This document shows, piece by piece, positions 28,079 through 37,775 of a stretch of DNA of 64,000 nt (positions within the stretch are counted from its first letter, which is position 1; each line of letters opens with the position of its first letter). The DNA is from Gammaproteobacteria bacterium Ga0077554 (GTDB lineage: Bacteria; Pseudomonadota; Gammaproteobacteria; Ga0077554; Ga007554): positions 1 through 64,000 of the forward strand of contig LNFF01000006.1 in NCBI GenBank assembly GCA_001464585.1. The letters run 5' to 3'. Made by a program: the position numbers and the translations under genes. The notes under the pieces are model-generated. The model did no database searches. It had not been told where the DNA came from and saw only the letters and a program-made list of their open reading frames with translations.

Positions 28079-28212
28079 TGTCATTTCGAGCGTGGCGAGA
28101 AATCCCGGATCTCAAAAATTGAAACAGTCCAACAATCATCAAAGATTTCTCAAAGTTCTCTCACCTTCGTTCGAGATTCGAAACAAGGATTTCTTCCTGC
28201 GGTCGAAATGAT
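28079..28212. repeat. Dispersed ATGACA palindromic repeat
   Basis: Arms TGTCATTTCGAGCGTGGCG and GCGGTCGAAATGATAG enclose a body with CACCTTCGTTCGAGATTCG, shared with 5452 and 7795. It splits the cstA-ybdD transcription unit. Confidence 0.8.
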
Positions 28213-28237
28213 AGCACACCACTCCACACCTCAGAGA

Positions 28238-30334
28238 TTAATCACGCACCCAGTTTTCGACTGCGCGGCTGGGTTCATGGGGCGCTTCGGAAAGCGGTAA
28301 GTGGGGTTTGCCAGTGATAATACGGTATGCAACGCGCAATGTGTCCAGCACTAATATCCAGGTGGTCACCAGAAAGAAGGCGGTGAGTGTTGCGGCAATG
28401 TAATCATTGAAAATCAGTTGCGGGGCAGTGGCTGCTTTGTCAGGCGGCAATGTGCCTGCAGCAAGTTTGGCAGCCAAGTCTTGCGCGTGCGAGAGAAAAC
28501 CAATACGCAGTTCGGGGCTGAAAAGTTTTTCCCATGCGGCGGTGCTGGTGATGATGATCAGCCAGGTGAGCGGCACGGCAGTCACCCACGCATAACGCAG
28601 TTTGCCGGATTTGATGATGATGGTGGTGGCGACGCACAACGCAATCGCGGCAAGCATCTGGTTGGCGATGCCAAACAGTGGCCACAGGCTGTTGATGCCG
28701 CCCAGCGGATCCAGCGTGCCCATATAGAGGAAATATCCCCAGGCGCTCACGACGATGCCGCTGGTGAGAAATACGCTGGGATACCAACTGGTGCGTCCGA
28801 GTGGCTTGTAGATGTTGCCGAGCAGGTCTTGCAACATGAAGCGGCCAACGCGCGTGCCCGCATCAAGCGTGGTGAGGATGAACAGCGCTTCGAACATGAT
28901 GGCAAAGTGATACCACATGGAGAGCATGCCCCGGCCAAAGGCGTCAGAGAAAATGCTCGCCATGCCGACGGCGAAGGAAGGCGCACCGCCAGTGCGCGCA
29001 AATAAGGTGGTTTCGCCCATCTCGGTTGCGAGTTGCTGCATTTGCGCGACAGTGACGGGGAAACCCCAACTATTGATTGTGGCTACTGCATCTGCCGCTT
29101 CTTTGCCAACGATGCCCGCCGGACTGTTAATGGCGAAGTATACGCCGGGGTCAAGCACCGTGGCGGCGACCATCGCCATGATGGCGACGAACGATTCTAC
29201 CATCATTGCACCATAGCCGATGAAGCGTGCATCGGCTTCGTTGGCAAGCAGCTTGGGTGTAGTGCCGGATGAGATCAACGAGTGAAAGCCAGAGATGGCG
29301 CCGCAGGCAATCGTGATGAATACAAACGGAAACAGCGCGCCGCCGAAGATCGGCCCTGTGCCATCAATAAATTGCGTGAACGCAGGCATTTTTACATCGG
29401 GCCGCAGAATGATAATGGCGATTGCGAGCAGCAGCATGGTGCCGATTTTCATAAACGTCGACAGATAATCACGCGGCGCCAACAGCAGCCATACAGGCAC
29501 CACGGCGGCGGCAAAACCATAGGCGATGATCATCAACGCCAGTGTCGGGCCGTCATAATCAAACCACTGGCGCAACTCGGGCTGCTGATCCAGCCAACCG
29601 CCGCCTGCTACTGCCAGCAACAGCAACGCCACACCGATCAAGGTGCCTTCCAGTACCCGGCCAGGACGGATGTTGCGCATGTACAAGCCAATCAACACCG
29701 CGATGGGAATCGTCGCCGCCACTGTGGAAGTCGCCCACGGACTGTGCTTCATGGCGTTCACCACCACCAGGCCGAGCACCGCGATGAGTATGATCATAAT
29801 CATCATCACACCCACTAATGCCGCCACACCGCCGATGGGGCCAAGCTCATCACGCGCCATCTGCCCCAGTGAGCGACCATTGCGGCGGGTAGAAAAAAAC
29901 AGGGTAACAAAATCCTGCACACAGCCGCCCAACACCGCGCCGATTAAAATCCACAACGTACCGGGTAAATAACCGAACTGTGCCGCAAGGGTAGGGCCGA
30001 TCAGCGGCCCCGGCCCAGCAATCGCAGCAAAGTGATGACCGAACACCACCCACTTGTTGGTGGGCACAAAGTCACGACCATCGTTGAGACGCTCGGCAGG
30101 CGTGGCGCGGCTGGCGTCCAGCATTAACACTTTAGCAGCGATAAAGGCGCTGTAGAAACGGTAGCCAATGGCATACACGCACACCGCCGCGACGATAAAC
30201 CACACGCTATTAATCGACTCACCCCGGTGCAGCGCAATGGCGCCTACGGCGCTGGCGCCGAGGATCGCTATGCCGATCCAGATTAATATGCCCAGCAGGC
30301 TCATTTTTTTGGCAGGTGTAGTTATATTTTTCAT
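28238..30334 (-). CDS. cstA: CstA-family carbon starvation transporter
   Basis: Polytopic inner-membrane protein (698 aa) of the CstA family, which imports peptides or pyruvate under carbon limitation. It has [14 protein letters not shown], the [34 protein letters not shown] region (conserved in all CstA proteins), [12 protein letters not shown]-type and [17 protein letters not shown] motifs, and about 16-18 hydrophobic segments. The start has AGGGGAAC upstream. ybdD follows downstream, the usual partner. Confidence 0.95.
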   Translation of the reverse strand: MKNITTPAKKMSLLGILIWIGIAILGASAVGAIALHRGESINSVWFIVAAVCVYAIGYRFYSAFIAAKVLMLDASRATPAERLNDGRDFVPTNKWVVFGHHFAAIAGPGPLIGPTLAAQFGYLPGTLWILIGAVLGGCVQDFVTLFFSTRRNGRSLGQMARDELGPIGGVAALVGVMMIMIILIAVLGLVVVNAMKHSPWATSTVAATIPIAVLIGLYMRNIRPGRVLEGTLIGVALLLLAVAGGGWLDQQPELRQWFDYDGPTLALMIIAYGFAAAVVPVWLLLAPRDYLSTFMKIGTMLLLAIAIIILRPDVKMPAFTQFIDGTGPIFGGALFPFVFITIACGAISGFHSLISSGTTPKLLANEADARFIGYGAMMVESFVAIMAMVAATVLDPGVYFAINSPAGIVGKEAADAVATINSWGFPVTVAQMQQLATEMGETTLFARTGGAPSFAVGMASIFSDAFGRGMLSMWYHFAIMFEALFILTTLDAGTRVGRFMLQDLLGNIYKPLGRTSWYPSVFLTSGIVVSAWGYFLYMGTLDPLGGINSLWPLFGIANQMLAAIALCVATTIIIKSGKLRYAWVTAVPLTWLIIITSTAAWEKLFSPELRIGFLSHAQDLAAKLAAGTLPPDKAATAPQLIFNDYIAATLTAFFLVTTWILVLDTLRVAYRIITGKPHLPLSEAPHEPSRAVENWVRD

Positions 30335-30423
30335 GCTGTTCCCCTGAAATAATAAAATAAAGCCTCGAATTGTATCATGTGTGCGACCCAGATAAATCTC
30401 CCTGGTTACAGATGGTTTCTCCC

Positions 30424-30966
30424 TCAGATTTCTGTCCTACTGTCCAGATATTCTCTATATCGCTTGACACAGTCATCGAGCGAATATCGAAATCCGTCAG
30501 GTATGTCCAATTCCGCGTCAAGAGCAAACAGTAAAGGTAATCGCGCAGGATTTGTTGCGTCTATAGTTTCTAGTTGGCAACATAGCTCCCAAGCATGGTT
30601 CATTCCATCTTCCGTCTGTGCAGAAGGTGACGTTAATTTCGATGGCATAGACCTTCCAAGGCGCAAGCGTAGTTTTCGCAATTCATCATCTGTGGCGTTT
30701 AACATAAATTCTTGCAATACCACATAGACTACTTGAGATGGTATTGAAAGCGTCATCAGAGACGGTGTTGAAAGCGTTGCGCGCAGTCCTTCCATGACCC
30801 TGGATAATTGCTCATCATTCAGATGAGGGTAGTGGTATTTTACTTTTTCATGCAGGCTATCAGGGAAAGCATATGCTTTAATAAATAGTCTTCTTTCTTT
30901 TTCTATATCTGTCATTATTACCATAAAAATAATGGCAATAATGACGACTATTATGATTATCTTCAT
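30424..30966 (-). CDS. Conserved protein with N-terminal membrane anchor, function unknown
   Basis: A 180-aa protein. An N-terminal Ile-rich membrane helix (about 2-17) is followed by a cytoplasmic domain. Motifs [36 protein letters not shown] and [19 protein letters not shown] resemble a conserved family of unknown function in proteobacteria, recalled from memory with a PSQVVDVAWHEFIL motif. Here that motif is altered and the usual Trp-His is lost, so this may be a divergent copy. The low GC of the first 20 codons reflects the Ile-rich helix. Confidence 0.65.
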   Translation of the reverse strand: MKIIIIVVIIAIIFMVIMTDIEKERRLFIKAYAFPDSLHEKVKYHYPHLNDEQLSRVMEGLRATLSTPSLMTLSIPSQVVYVVLQEFMLNATDDELRKLRLRLGRSMPSKLTSPSAQTEDGMNHAWELCCQLETIDATNPARLPLLFALDAELDIPDGFRYSLDDCVKRYREYLDSRTEI

Positions 30967-31085
30967 ATAATTGACTCATTAAATTAAGGCGCTGCAATCC
31001 TTGCCAGAAATATCATGAATAGTCAGTCCATTCGCTTGGTATTTGTCGGTTCAGGTGGCCTGCCGAATCAATATAAAGTATCAAG

Positions 31086-31568
31086 CTAGTTGTCAGTTTT
31101 TATGATGGTGCCCAGCGATAAAGTCTTCACATGATACTTTCCCTCATAATCCTGAATCTTGGAGATGCTATTTCTCGCCATGATTATCCCCATCGAGGGT
31201 TCCTGTTGAATGAATATGATATCGCCTGCTTTTGCCGATATGTTTGTTTCTGCCCAGTTTTCCGCCTTGGAAAGAATCTGGTGGTCGCTAGGCATCAAGT
31301 TAAAATATATGTACTGACTCGATCTTGTGTAACCCATTTCAGATTCTGGCTCCTGATTATCCACAAATACATTAAAACGTATCAATCCGCCAAGCGATGA
31401 GGGGCGCACTACATACACAATGGCTTTTCCTTCTTCTGGTAATTTTGGTAACTGGTATTCTAAAACCTCTGCTTTCATTTTTTCGGGCGATGGTAAACTG
31501 GCACATCCCGAAAGTACGGTGAATATGAACATCAAAAAACCTGCGCCTGTAGCGTAATATTTTCTCAT
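31086..31568 (-). CDS. DUF2846-like lipoprotein
   Basis: A 160-aa lipoprotein with lipobox LSGC (Cys about 22). The mature domain has EEGKAIVYVVRPSSLGGLIRF, NLMPSDHQILSKAE and GDIIFIQQEPSMG, resembling DUF2846-type domains, which are small beta-rich envelope proteins. ATG 31568 is preferred because AGGAAGGAAC lies just before it and the lipoprotein signal begins there; the frame is open a further 24 codons upstream. Confidence 0.75.
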   Translation of the reverse strand: MRKYYATGAGFLMFIFTVLSGCASLPSPEKMKAEVLEYQLPKLPEEGKAIVYVVRPSSLGGLIRFNVFVDNQEPESEMGYTRSSQYIYFNLMPSDHQILSKAENWAETNISAKAGDIIFIQQEPSMGIIMARNSISKIQDYEGKYHVKTLSLGTIIKTDN

Positions 31569-31748
31569 CTCATGTTCCTTCCTGTTGTTGTAGAATTCTT
31601 GACTTGCCACCATCCCGAGCCACGTAAGACAAAGAGGCACTCAAGTCAAATGGCTGTTCTTTGTTTTCTCCGTGCAATCCATGACTCATTGATTACCATA
31701 ATACTCACTTTCTCATTTTTTAAAATTCGCAATACTACTGGGATTTGT

Positions 31749-31902
31749 CTACGTAAAACTACGTAGTCAGGCAGAGTGCATTCCATGCGCCGAAAATGGT
31801 GTGTAACGCACCTTTAATTGAAAAATGGACAAATTCGTCATTTCTACAGTAGACTCCACCGATAGAACCGATTACAAAACCATATGCTATCTTTGCTACG
31901 TA
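31749..31902. promoter_or_regulatory. CTACGTA direct repeats upstream of the kinase/regulator pair
   Basis: CTACGTA occurs at 31749 and 31759, exactly 10 bp apart on the same strand, and a third time at 31896, within 25 bp of the probable kinase start. Spacing of one helical turn suggests a binding site for a dimeric regulator, perhaps the LuxR-type regulator encoded downstream. No experimental or database support is available. Confidence 0.4.
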
Positions 31903-31926
31903 CAAATGATTGGATTGAGCTTTCCC

Positions 31927-33258
31927 ATGCAAGTCACACACAGCATCTTCAAGTTCATCGTTTTACCGCTGCTGCTGACGGTGATCATCATTGGTGCGTT
32001 GGTTCAATATCGTGCCCAGCTATTGGCGGAGCAACAGGCACTGCTGATTGAAGAGAGTTTTCTTGCCGCCAAGCGCGCGGAGCTCAAGCATTATGTCGAT
32101 TTGGCGCGAAGCTCGATTGATCCACTGTACGATTCCAACCGTAATGATGTTGCCGCAAAAAATCAGGCCAAGGCGATCCTGCAGTCGCTTAATTACGGTA
32201 GGGATGGTTATTTTTTTGTGTATGATCTTGCAGGCAATAATCTCGTTCATCCACGCCAACCAGAACTGGTGGGCCGAAATCTGTGGAACCTGACCGATCC
32301 ACAGGGTCGTCATGTAATCCGTTCCCTGCTGGATGCGGCAAAGAGCGGGGATGGCTACCAGCGTTATGCCTGGGAAAAGCCTTCTACCCGCATAATGACT
32401 GAGAAACTGGCGTATGTCGTCCTGTTGGAGCAGTGGGGATGGATGATAGGCACGGGTATCTATCTGGACGATATTGAGCATACGACAAGCGCGGTACGTG
32501 AACATGCAACAGCTACTTTACAGAAACTTGTCTACATATCGTTGGCGGCGGTAATGGCAGTATTCGCGTGTGGCCTGGCGCTCAGTGTGCGCGAACACCG
32601 GTTGGCCGAGGGCAAACTCAAAGCGATGACCCAGCGTATTGTCAGTCTCCAGGATGAGGAGCGTGCCCGTGTATCACGAGAATTACATGACGGGATCAGC
32701 CAGCTTCTGGTTTCTGTCAAGTTCAAGTTCGAGCTGGTAGAACACAAATTGGCAAGTGGGGTCGCCGAGCCACGGGCTGACTTAATCAAGGGTATAGCCA
32801 GTCTGACGGATGTAATTGGCGAGGTACGTCGTATCTCGCATGACTTGCATCCTGCGCTATTGGATACACTGGGTTTGTCCGTTGCCATTGCCCAAATGAT
32901 AACGGAATTCGAACAGCGTACTGGCATTAGTGTTAAGGCCAACAACACAGCAGATAACCTCACTTTGCCTGATCGCGAGACACGGGCATTGTTTCGCATT
33001 ACGCAGGAAGCGCTATCCAATGTTGAACGCCACGCCGCAGCGACGATCGTGACAATGACCCTTTCGTTCGAGAACGCGCGCGTACGTCTGGTGATTAGTG
33101 ACAATGGCTGCGGTTTCAGCGTCAACAAGCTTGACCAAGCATCCGGTATAGGCCTTCGCAATATTCGAGAGCGAATTGAACATCTGGGGGGATATTTAAA
33201 CCTGTCTTCCGATCCGGGGTGTACCACCCTGACAATCAGTTTACCTGTCAAGATTTAG
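31927..33258 (+). CDS. Cache-domain sensor histidine kinase (NarL/LuxR pair type)
   Basis: Membrane sensor kinase of 443 aa. A first membrane helix (about 8-25) and a second (about 200-220) bracket a periplasmic single Cache domain (YGRDGYFFVYDLAGNNLVHP, GRNLWNLTDPQG, WGWMIGTGIYLDDIE), of the type that often senses small organic acids. Next come HisKA_3 with the phospho-His in SRELHDGISQ, and an HATPase_c domain (EALSNVERHA, DNGCGF, GIGLRNIRERIE). The start is uncertain: ATG 31927 (MQVTHS) fits the first helix, while ATG 31906 and 31825 are in frame. Its partner regulator starts 9 bp after the stop. Confidence 0.9.
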   Translation: MQVTHSIFKFIVLPLLLTVIIIGALVQYRAQLLAEQQALLIEESFLAAKRAELKHYVDLARSSIDPLYDSNRNDVAAKNQAKAILQSLNYGRDGYFFVYDLAGNNLVHPRQPELVGRNLWNLTDPQGRHVIRSLLDAAKSGDGYQRYAWEKPSTRIMTEKLAYVVLLEQWGWMIGTGIYLDDIEHTTSAVREHATATLQKLVYISLAAVMAVFACGLALSVREHRLAEGKLKAMTQRIVSLQDEERARVSRELHDGISQLLVSVKFKFELVEHKLASGVAEPRADLIKGIASLTDVIGEVRRISHDLHPALLDTLGLSVAIAQMITEFEQRTGISVKANNTADNLTLPDRETRALFRITQEALSNVERHAAATIVTMTLSFENARVRLVISDNGCGFSVNKLDQASGIGLRNIRERIEHLGGYLNLSSDPGCTTLTISLPVKI

Positions 33259-33266
33259 GAAATAGT

Positions 33267-33950
33267 ATGTTTAAAAGCTATTCTTCAAAACCTGGTTGCC
33301 GTCTCGTACTGGTTGATGATCACCGCTCAGTCCGTGAAGGGCTGCGAGCGGGATTGAAAGAAATGCAACATGAAGCGGTATCGCAGATCGAGATTGTGGG
33401 TGAGGCGGGAAACGCTGCCGAGGCTTTGGCATTAGCTGGCCAGGTGAATCCCGATTTGATGTTGATTGATATCACAATGAAGGGCATGAATGGCATCCGG
33501 CTTACAGAAGAGCTAGGCCGCCGTCATCCTGCAATTCGCGTGCTGATTCTTAGCATGCACGATCAGCGGGAGTACGTCACCAGCGCATTGCACGCGGGTG
33601 CGAGCGGCTATGTGTTGAAAGAGGCGGGCCTGAAAGACATCATCGCCGCCATTGATGTGGTTATTGCCGGGGGTACTTATTGTAGCCCGTCTATCACACG
33701 TTTACTGCTCGATCTGTCACCCCTCGATAAACTGACGAAGAGAGAGCGGGAAACAGGAACTCTGATTGTATTGGGTTTCTGTAACAAGAAGATATCCCAT
33801 CGGTTAGGTATCGGTGTACGTGCGGTCGAGACCCATCGGTTGAATCTGCGGCGTAAGCTAAATGTCAACAGCACGGCTGAATTGACCAAGCTATGGATCG
33901 AACGTGGGCTGATCAGCGTTGATGATCTGCCAGGTGGCGATATAACCTGA
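33267..33950 (+). CDS. LuxR/NarL-family response regulator
   Basis: Transcription factor of 227 aa with an N-terminal receiver (VLVDDHRSVREG, phospho-acceptor Asp in LMLIDITMKGMNG, switch Ser in ILSMHD, Lys in YVLKEAG) and a C-terminal HTH (LTKRERETGTLIVLG, KISHRLGIGVRAVETHRLNLRRKL). ATG 33267 is chosen because TAGGA precedes it and the receiver starts right after. It is the cognate partner of the Cache kinase. Its targets are unknown; the CTACGTA sites upstream of the kinase are candidates. Confidence 0.93.
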   Translation: MFKSYSSKPGCRLVLVDDHRSVREGLRAGLKEMQHEAVSQIEIVGEAGNAAEALALAGQVNPDLMLIDITMKGMNGIRLTEELGRRHPAIRVLILSMHDQREYVTSALHAGASGYVLKEAGLKDIIAAIDVVIAGGTYCSPSITRLLLDLSPLDKLTKRERETGTLIVLGFCNKKISHRLGIGVRAVETHRLNLRRKLNVNSTAELTKLWIERGLISVDDLPGGDIT

Positions 33951-34103
33951 AAAATGGATAGATCAGCGAGAGTGGGGTGGATCTGATATCGTGCTAACGG
34001 ATTTGGAATTTTTGCCGGATTGGAGCTAATTTTAACATGACTGCTTCACCTTGGGGGCTGGGTTTGCTATTGTTAGGTTCTTTAAGCTCAACAGGCGTAC
34101 CCC

Positions 34104-35267
34104 ATGAATCTTCACGAATATCAGACCAAGCAACTCTTTACCAATTATGGCATTCCCATTCCCAATGGTGTGGTGGCGCACTCGGCACAAGAGGCGCGCG
34201 CGGCGGCGCAGACGCTGGGCGGCACGGGAGGCTGGGTGGTGAAGTCGCAGGTGCATGCGGGCGGGCGCGGCAAGGCGGGGGGGATATTGCGCGCGTACAC
34301 CCCGGCGGAACTGGAAGACCTGGCAAGCCGCCTGTTAGGCATGTGCCTGATCACGCCACAGACTGGCCCGGCAGGTTTGCCGGTGACCTCGGTGTTGATC
34401 GAACCCCTATGCACCATCGCCCGCGAATTATATCTGGGCGCGGTGATTGACCGTGCCCGTGAGCGTATCGTCATGATGGCGTCGAGCGCTGGCGGCATGG
34501 ATATTGAAGAAGTCGCCGCGCATCACCCGGAACAATTGCTGACGGTAGTGGTTGATCCGGTGGTGGGTCTGCAAGCTTATCAATGCCGTCAAATCGGTTT
34601 TGCGTTGGATCTTACCGCTGTGCAAGTCAACAATCTCACTAAAATCATGCTCAATCTCTATCGTTTGTTCACTGAAAAAGACGCCAGCCTGCTGGAGATT
34701 AATCCGCTGGTAGTGACGGCGCAAGGCGATCTGCTGGCCATTGACGCCAAGTTCACTCTTGACGAAAACGCGCTGTATCGCCACCCCGCATTCGAAGCGT
34801 TGCGTGACACGTCACAAGAAGATGAGAAAGAAACTACCGCACGGCAATTTGGGCTGAATTACATCACGCTCGACGGCAATATTGCTTGCATGGTAAATGG
34901 CGCGGGCCTGGCGATGGCGACGATGGATTTGATCAAACTGCATGGCGGCGAGCCTGCCAACTTCCTGGATGTCGGCGGCGGCACCACGGCGGCCAAGGTC
35001 GCCGAAGCTTTCAAATTGATTTTGTCCGATCAAAAAGTGAAGGCGGTACTGGTGAATATCTTCGGCGGCATTGTGCGCTGTGATTTAATTGCCGAAGGCA
35101 TCATCAACGCTGTGCGCGAAGTCGGCGTTACGATTCCCGTCATAGTGCGGCTGGAAGGCACCCACGCAGTGCAAGGCAAAGAGCTGCTGCGCAACAGCGG
35201 CTTGAGCATCATCACCGCAGACAGCCTGGATGAGGCCGCACGGAAAGCAGTGGGGGCAGCTTGTTGA
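34104..35267 (+). CDS. sucC: ADP-forming succinyl-CoA ligase beta subunit
   Basis: Beta subunit (387 aa) of the TCA-cycle enzyme that couples succinyl-CoA cleavage to ATP or GTP formation. It has the MNLHEYQTKQLF start, an ATP-grasp domain (VVKSQVHAGGRGKAGG, LLEINPLVV, DAKFTLDENALYRHP) and the CoA-ligase domain (DVGGGTTAAKVAEAFKLIL, NIFGGIVRCDLIAEGI). The length is standard and no defect is seen. sucD, which nearly always follows at once and encodes the alpha subunit with the phospho-His, is missing; a dispersed repeat and a DNA glycosylase gene follow instead. An alpha subunit encoded elsewhere would be needed. Confidence 0.95.
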   Translation: MNLHEYQTKQLFTNYGIPIPNGVVAHSAQEARAAAQTLGGTGGWVVKSQVHAGGRGKAGGILRAYTPAELEDLASRLLGMCLITPQTGPAGLPVTSVLIEPLCTIARELYLGAVIDRARERIVMMASSAGGMDIEEVAAHHPEQLLTVVVDPVVGLQAYQCRQIGFALDLTAVQVNNLTKIMLNLYRLFTEKDASLLEINPLVVTAQGDLLAIDAKFTLDENALYRHPAFEALRDTSQEDEKETTARQFGLNYITLDGNIACMVNGAGLAMATMDLIKLHGGEPANFLDVGGGTTAAKVAEAFKLILSDQKVKAVLVNIFGGIVRCDLIAEGIINAVREVGVTIPVIVRLEGTHAVQGKELLRNSGLSIITADSLDEAARKAVGAAC

Positions 35268-35302
35268 TCTGATTCACTGTCATCTCGAACATAAAAAATA
35301 GC

Positions 35303-35359
35303 TGTCATTCCGAACACAGTGAGGAATCTTAAGATTTCTCGCTACGCTCGAAATGACAT
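35303..35359. repeat. Dispersed ATGACA palindromic repeat, short copy
   Basis: TGTCATTCCGAACACAGTG and TACGCTCGAAATGACA enclose GGAATCTTAAGATTTC. A half copy (TGTCATCTCGAAC) lies just before it at 35278. It occupies the place where sucD would be expected. Confidence 0.8.
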
Positions 35360-35377
35360 AGCCCGGTAGAGCCCCCC

Positions 35378-36025
35378 ATGACCCACACCACCTTCGATGT
35401 AAACTGCCGACGCTGTCCGCGCCTGGCCGATTTTTTGGATGGCGTGCGCCGCGACCACCCCGACTACCACGCTCGCCCTGTCGCATCCTTTGGCGTAGAT
35501 GATCCTGATCTGTTGATTGTTGGCCTGGCGCCAGGCATGCACGGAGCCAATGCGAGTGGCCGTCCCTTTACCGGAGATTTTGCTGGAATATTATTGTATA
35601 AAACATTATTTGAAATGGGATTCAGTAACAAACCCGCATCCATCTCACGCGCCGATGGCCTGCAATTGCACCATTGCCGCATCACCAATGCCGTGAAATG
35701 CCTGCCCCCCCAAAACAAACCCCTGCCAGTGGAAATTACCACCTGTAACCCTTACCTCAAAAACGAAATCGCGAGCTTGAAAAAAGGCGCAGTCATCCTG
35801 GCGCTGGGCACCATCGCACATACTGCGGTGCTGCGTACCCAAGGCTTAAAGCTCAGCGCCTATCCCTTTGGTCACGGCCATCAGCACCCACTACCTGTCG
35901 GATACTGGTTGCTCGACTCCTACCATTGCAGCCGCTACAACACCCAGACGCGGCGTTTGACAGAAGCGAGGTTCAAAACCGTGTTTGAGCAGGCGCGTGG
36001 GTTGTTAAAGAAGGAAAATAGTTAA
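35378..36025 (+). CDS. Family 5 (UdgB-like) uracil-DNA glycosylase
   Basis: DNA repair enzyme of 215 aa. It has N-terminal iron-sulfur cysteines (NCRRCPRL), the GLAPGMHGANASGRPFTGD active-site loop, ITNAVKCLPPQNKP with further cysteines, and SYHCSRYNTQTRRLT, which matches the family 5 signature (HPS-like motif replaced by HCSRYN). Such enzymes remove uracil and some other damaged bases. It is monocistronic, with a repeat just upstream and TTAGAGGTTCC downstream. Confidence 0.9.
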   Translation: MTHTTFDVNCRRCPRLADFLDGVRRDHPDYHARPVASFGVDDPDLLIVGLAPGMHGANASGRPFTGDFAGILLYKTLFEMGFSNKPASISRADGLQLHHCRITNAVKCLPPQNKPLPVEITTCNPYLKNEIASLKKGAVILALGTIAHTAVLRTQGLKLSAYPFGHGHQHPLPVGYWLLDSYHCSRYNTQTRRLTEARFKTVFEQARGLLKKENS

Positions 36026-36226
36026 GGAATCTCCGGATAAATTAGAGGTTCCTTAACATTTTTTCGTGATCAAGCCGATGTTTTCAGGGAAGCTGGCACC
36101 GAGGATGCCAGTGAGGCCCAGCATGTGACATTTCCCCTATTGCGTAACCACGGTTATCGTCAACAACACGTAACAATTTTTTGTTATGTTCGGGATATCA
36201 AGCGGATGTATTTAGCGAGGTATCCC

Positions 36227-37717
36227 ATGCATCGTAACAATCAATGGGCGGCATCACTGGTTTTGGCAGTGGTTGGAGCCGGGTTTTATGCTGCTCCAAG
36301 TTATGCCTTGTCCATCGTCCCAGTCACCCATGGCGTGGCGACAGGTGAGATTGGTGCCGATAGCGCGCTCATTTGGTCGCGTACCGACCGTAAGGCCGTG
36401 ATGCATGTGCGAATCATCGGCAAGAGAGGTGGTGGCAATCAACATCGACAAGTGGGTGTCACCTCTGAGCGTGATTTTACCGGCAAGATTAGAGTTGATG
36501 GCCTGGAGCCCGATACGCCCTATCGCTATAAAGTCTGGTTTGATGATGATAAAAACAAAAAACAATTTCGTTCCGAGAAAATGGAAGGTATTTTTCGCAC
36601 CGCGCCGACACCCGTAACGTCCAAGGCAGTCACATTTGCATGGGGCGGCGATGTCGCGGGTCAGAATGTGTGCCGTGATGCCCAGGAGGGTTTCCCGATC
36701 TTTGCCGCGATTAACCGCATGAAATTGGATTTTTTCATTGGCTTGGGTGACATGATCTACGCTGACAACACCTGTTCCGCAATAGGGCGTTATGGCAACA
36801 CGCAAGTGCCGGGGGATTTTCAACAGGCCGCTACGTTACAGGATTTTTGGGCGCACTGGAAATACAACCGCGAAGAAACCCATTATCAGACCTTGTTGCG
36901 CAACACACCTTATTACAGTATTTGGGATGATCATGAGGTGGTCAATGATTTTGGCCCGTTACACGATACCCGCAATAACCCCCCGTATACGCCGGATACA
37001 CATTTATTGCCCCTCGGTCTCCAAGCATTTCTTGATTACAACCCGGTGGAAGAAAACGCTTCTACACCAAAACGCCTGTACCGTAATGTGCGTTGGGGTA
37101 AGCATGTAGAAATGTTTATTCTCGATACGCGTCAGTACCGCGACGCCAATTCCGCCAAAGACAGCGCGCAACAACCCAAAACCATGCTGGGACGCGAGCA
37201 ATTGGTATGGTTCAAAGAAAAACTCAAGGCGTCGGCTGCGACATGGAAATTCGTTGTCTCAAGCGTACCGATGTCGATACCGACAGGCTTTCCCGCAGAA
37301 CTTGGCCGTGATGGTTGGGCCAATCATAAGCAAGATACGGGCTTTGAACAAGAGCTGATGGATATTTTGCAATTCATGCGCAGTGAAAATATGCGTAATG
37401 TAGTCTGGCTTACTACCGATGTGCATTTTGCCGAGGTATTTCGTTATACACCGTTTGCAGAGCATCCTTCTTTCAGGATTCATGAAGTGGTGACGGGGCC
37501 GCTCAATGCCGGGCTGTTTCCTAATCGCATTTTTGATACTACGCTGGGTGCGGAACAACTCTTTTTTTACGGGCCGGAGGCACCCGTTGTCAGTTATGCC
37601 GAGGCCAAACCATGGATGAATTTTGGTCTTGCACGCATCAATGCAAAAGGCGAACTTATATTATCAATCAACAATGTCCTGGGCGAGCCGGTTTACACAT
37701 TGACGTTGCCACCGTAA
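36227..37717 (+). CDS. Exported PhoD-like phosphatase/phosphodiesterase
   Basis: Secreted metallophosphoesterase of the PhoD family, 496 aa. The signal peptide ends near PSYA (about residue 25). A fibronectin-like N-terminal domain (about 30-125: GVATGEIGADSALIWSR, LEPDTPYRYKVWF) leads into the catalytic domain with GLGDMIYADN, SIWDDHEVVNDFG, EMFILDTRQYRD and WLTTDVHFAEVFRY. No twin-arginine pair is evident in the signal, so export may be by Sec. ATG 36227 has AGG upstream. A PhoD-like gene without a signal peptide follows. Confidence 0.88.
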   Translation: MHRNNQWAASLVLAVVGAGFYAAPSYALSIVPVTHGVATGEIGADSALIWSRTDRKAVMHVRIIGKRGGGNQHRQVGVTSERDFTGKIRVDGLEPDTPYRYKVWFDDDKNKKQFRSEKMEGIFRTAPTPVTSKAVTFAWGGDVAGQNVCRDAQEGFPIFAAINRMKLDFFIGLGDMIYADNTCSAIGRYGNTQVPGDFQQAATLQDFWAHWKYNREETHYQTLLRNTPYYSIWDDHEVVNDFGPLHDTRNNPPYTPDTHLLPLGLQAFLDYNPVEENASTPKRLYRNVRWGKHVEMFILDTRQYRDANSAKDSAQQPKTMLGREQLVWFKEKLKASAATWKFVVSSVPMSIPTGFPAELGRDGWANHKQDTGFEQELMDILQFMRSENMRNVVWLTTDVHFAEVFRYTPFAEHPSFRIHEVVTGPLNAGLFPNRIFDTTLGAEQLFFYGPEAPVVSYAEAKPWMNFGLARINAKGELILSINNVLGEPVYTLTLPP

Positions 37718-37775
37718 GGATTTAAAACTTTCGAATAAAGAAGCCTCCTTTACCGATGAAATAGGCTACGACAGA

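Noticed and set aside
28418-29818. Long plus-strand open frames opposite cstA
   Set aside because: They mirror the membrane-protein codons of cstA, are rich in His, Gln and Arg, and have no ribosome site or family motif.
36160-36190. CGTAACAA-TTTTT-TTGTTATG inverted repeat upstream of phoD as a Pho box
   Set aside because: It does not match the CTGTCAT-type direct repeats of PhoB sites; it is only a weak AT-rich palindrome.
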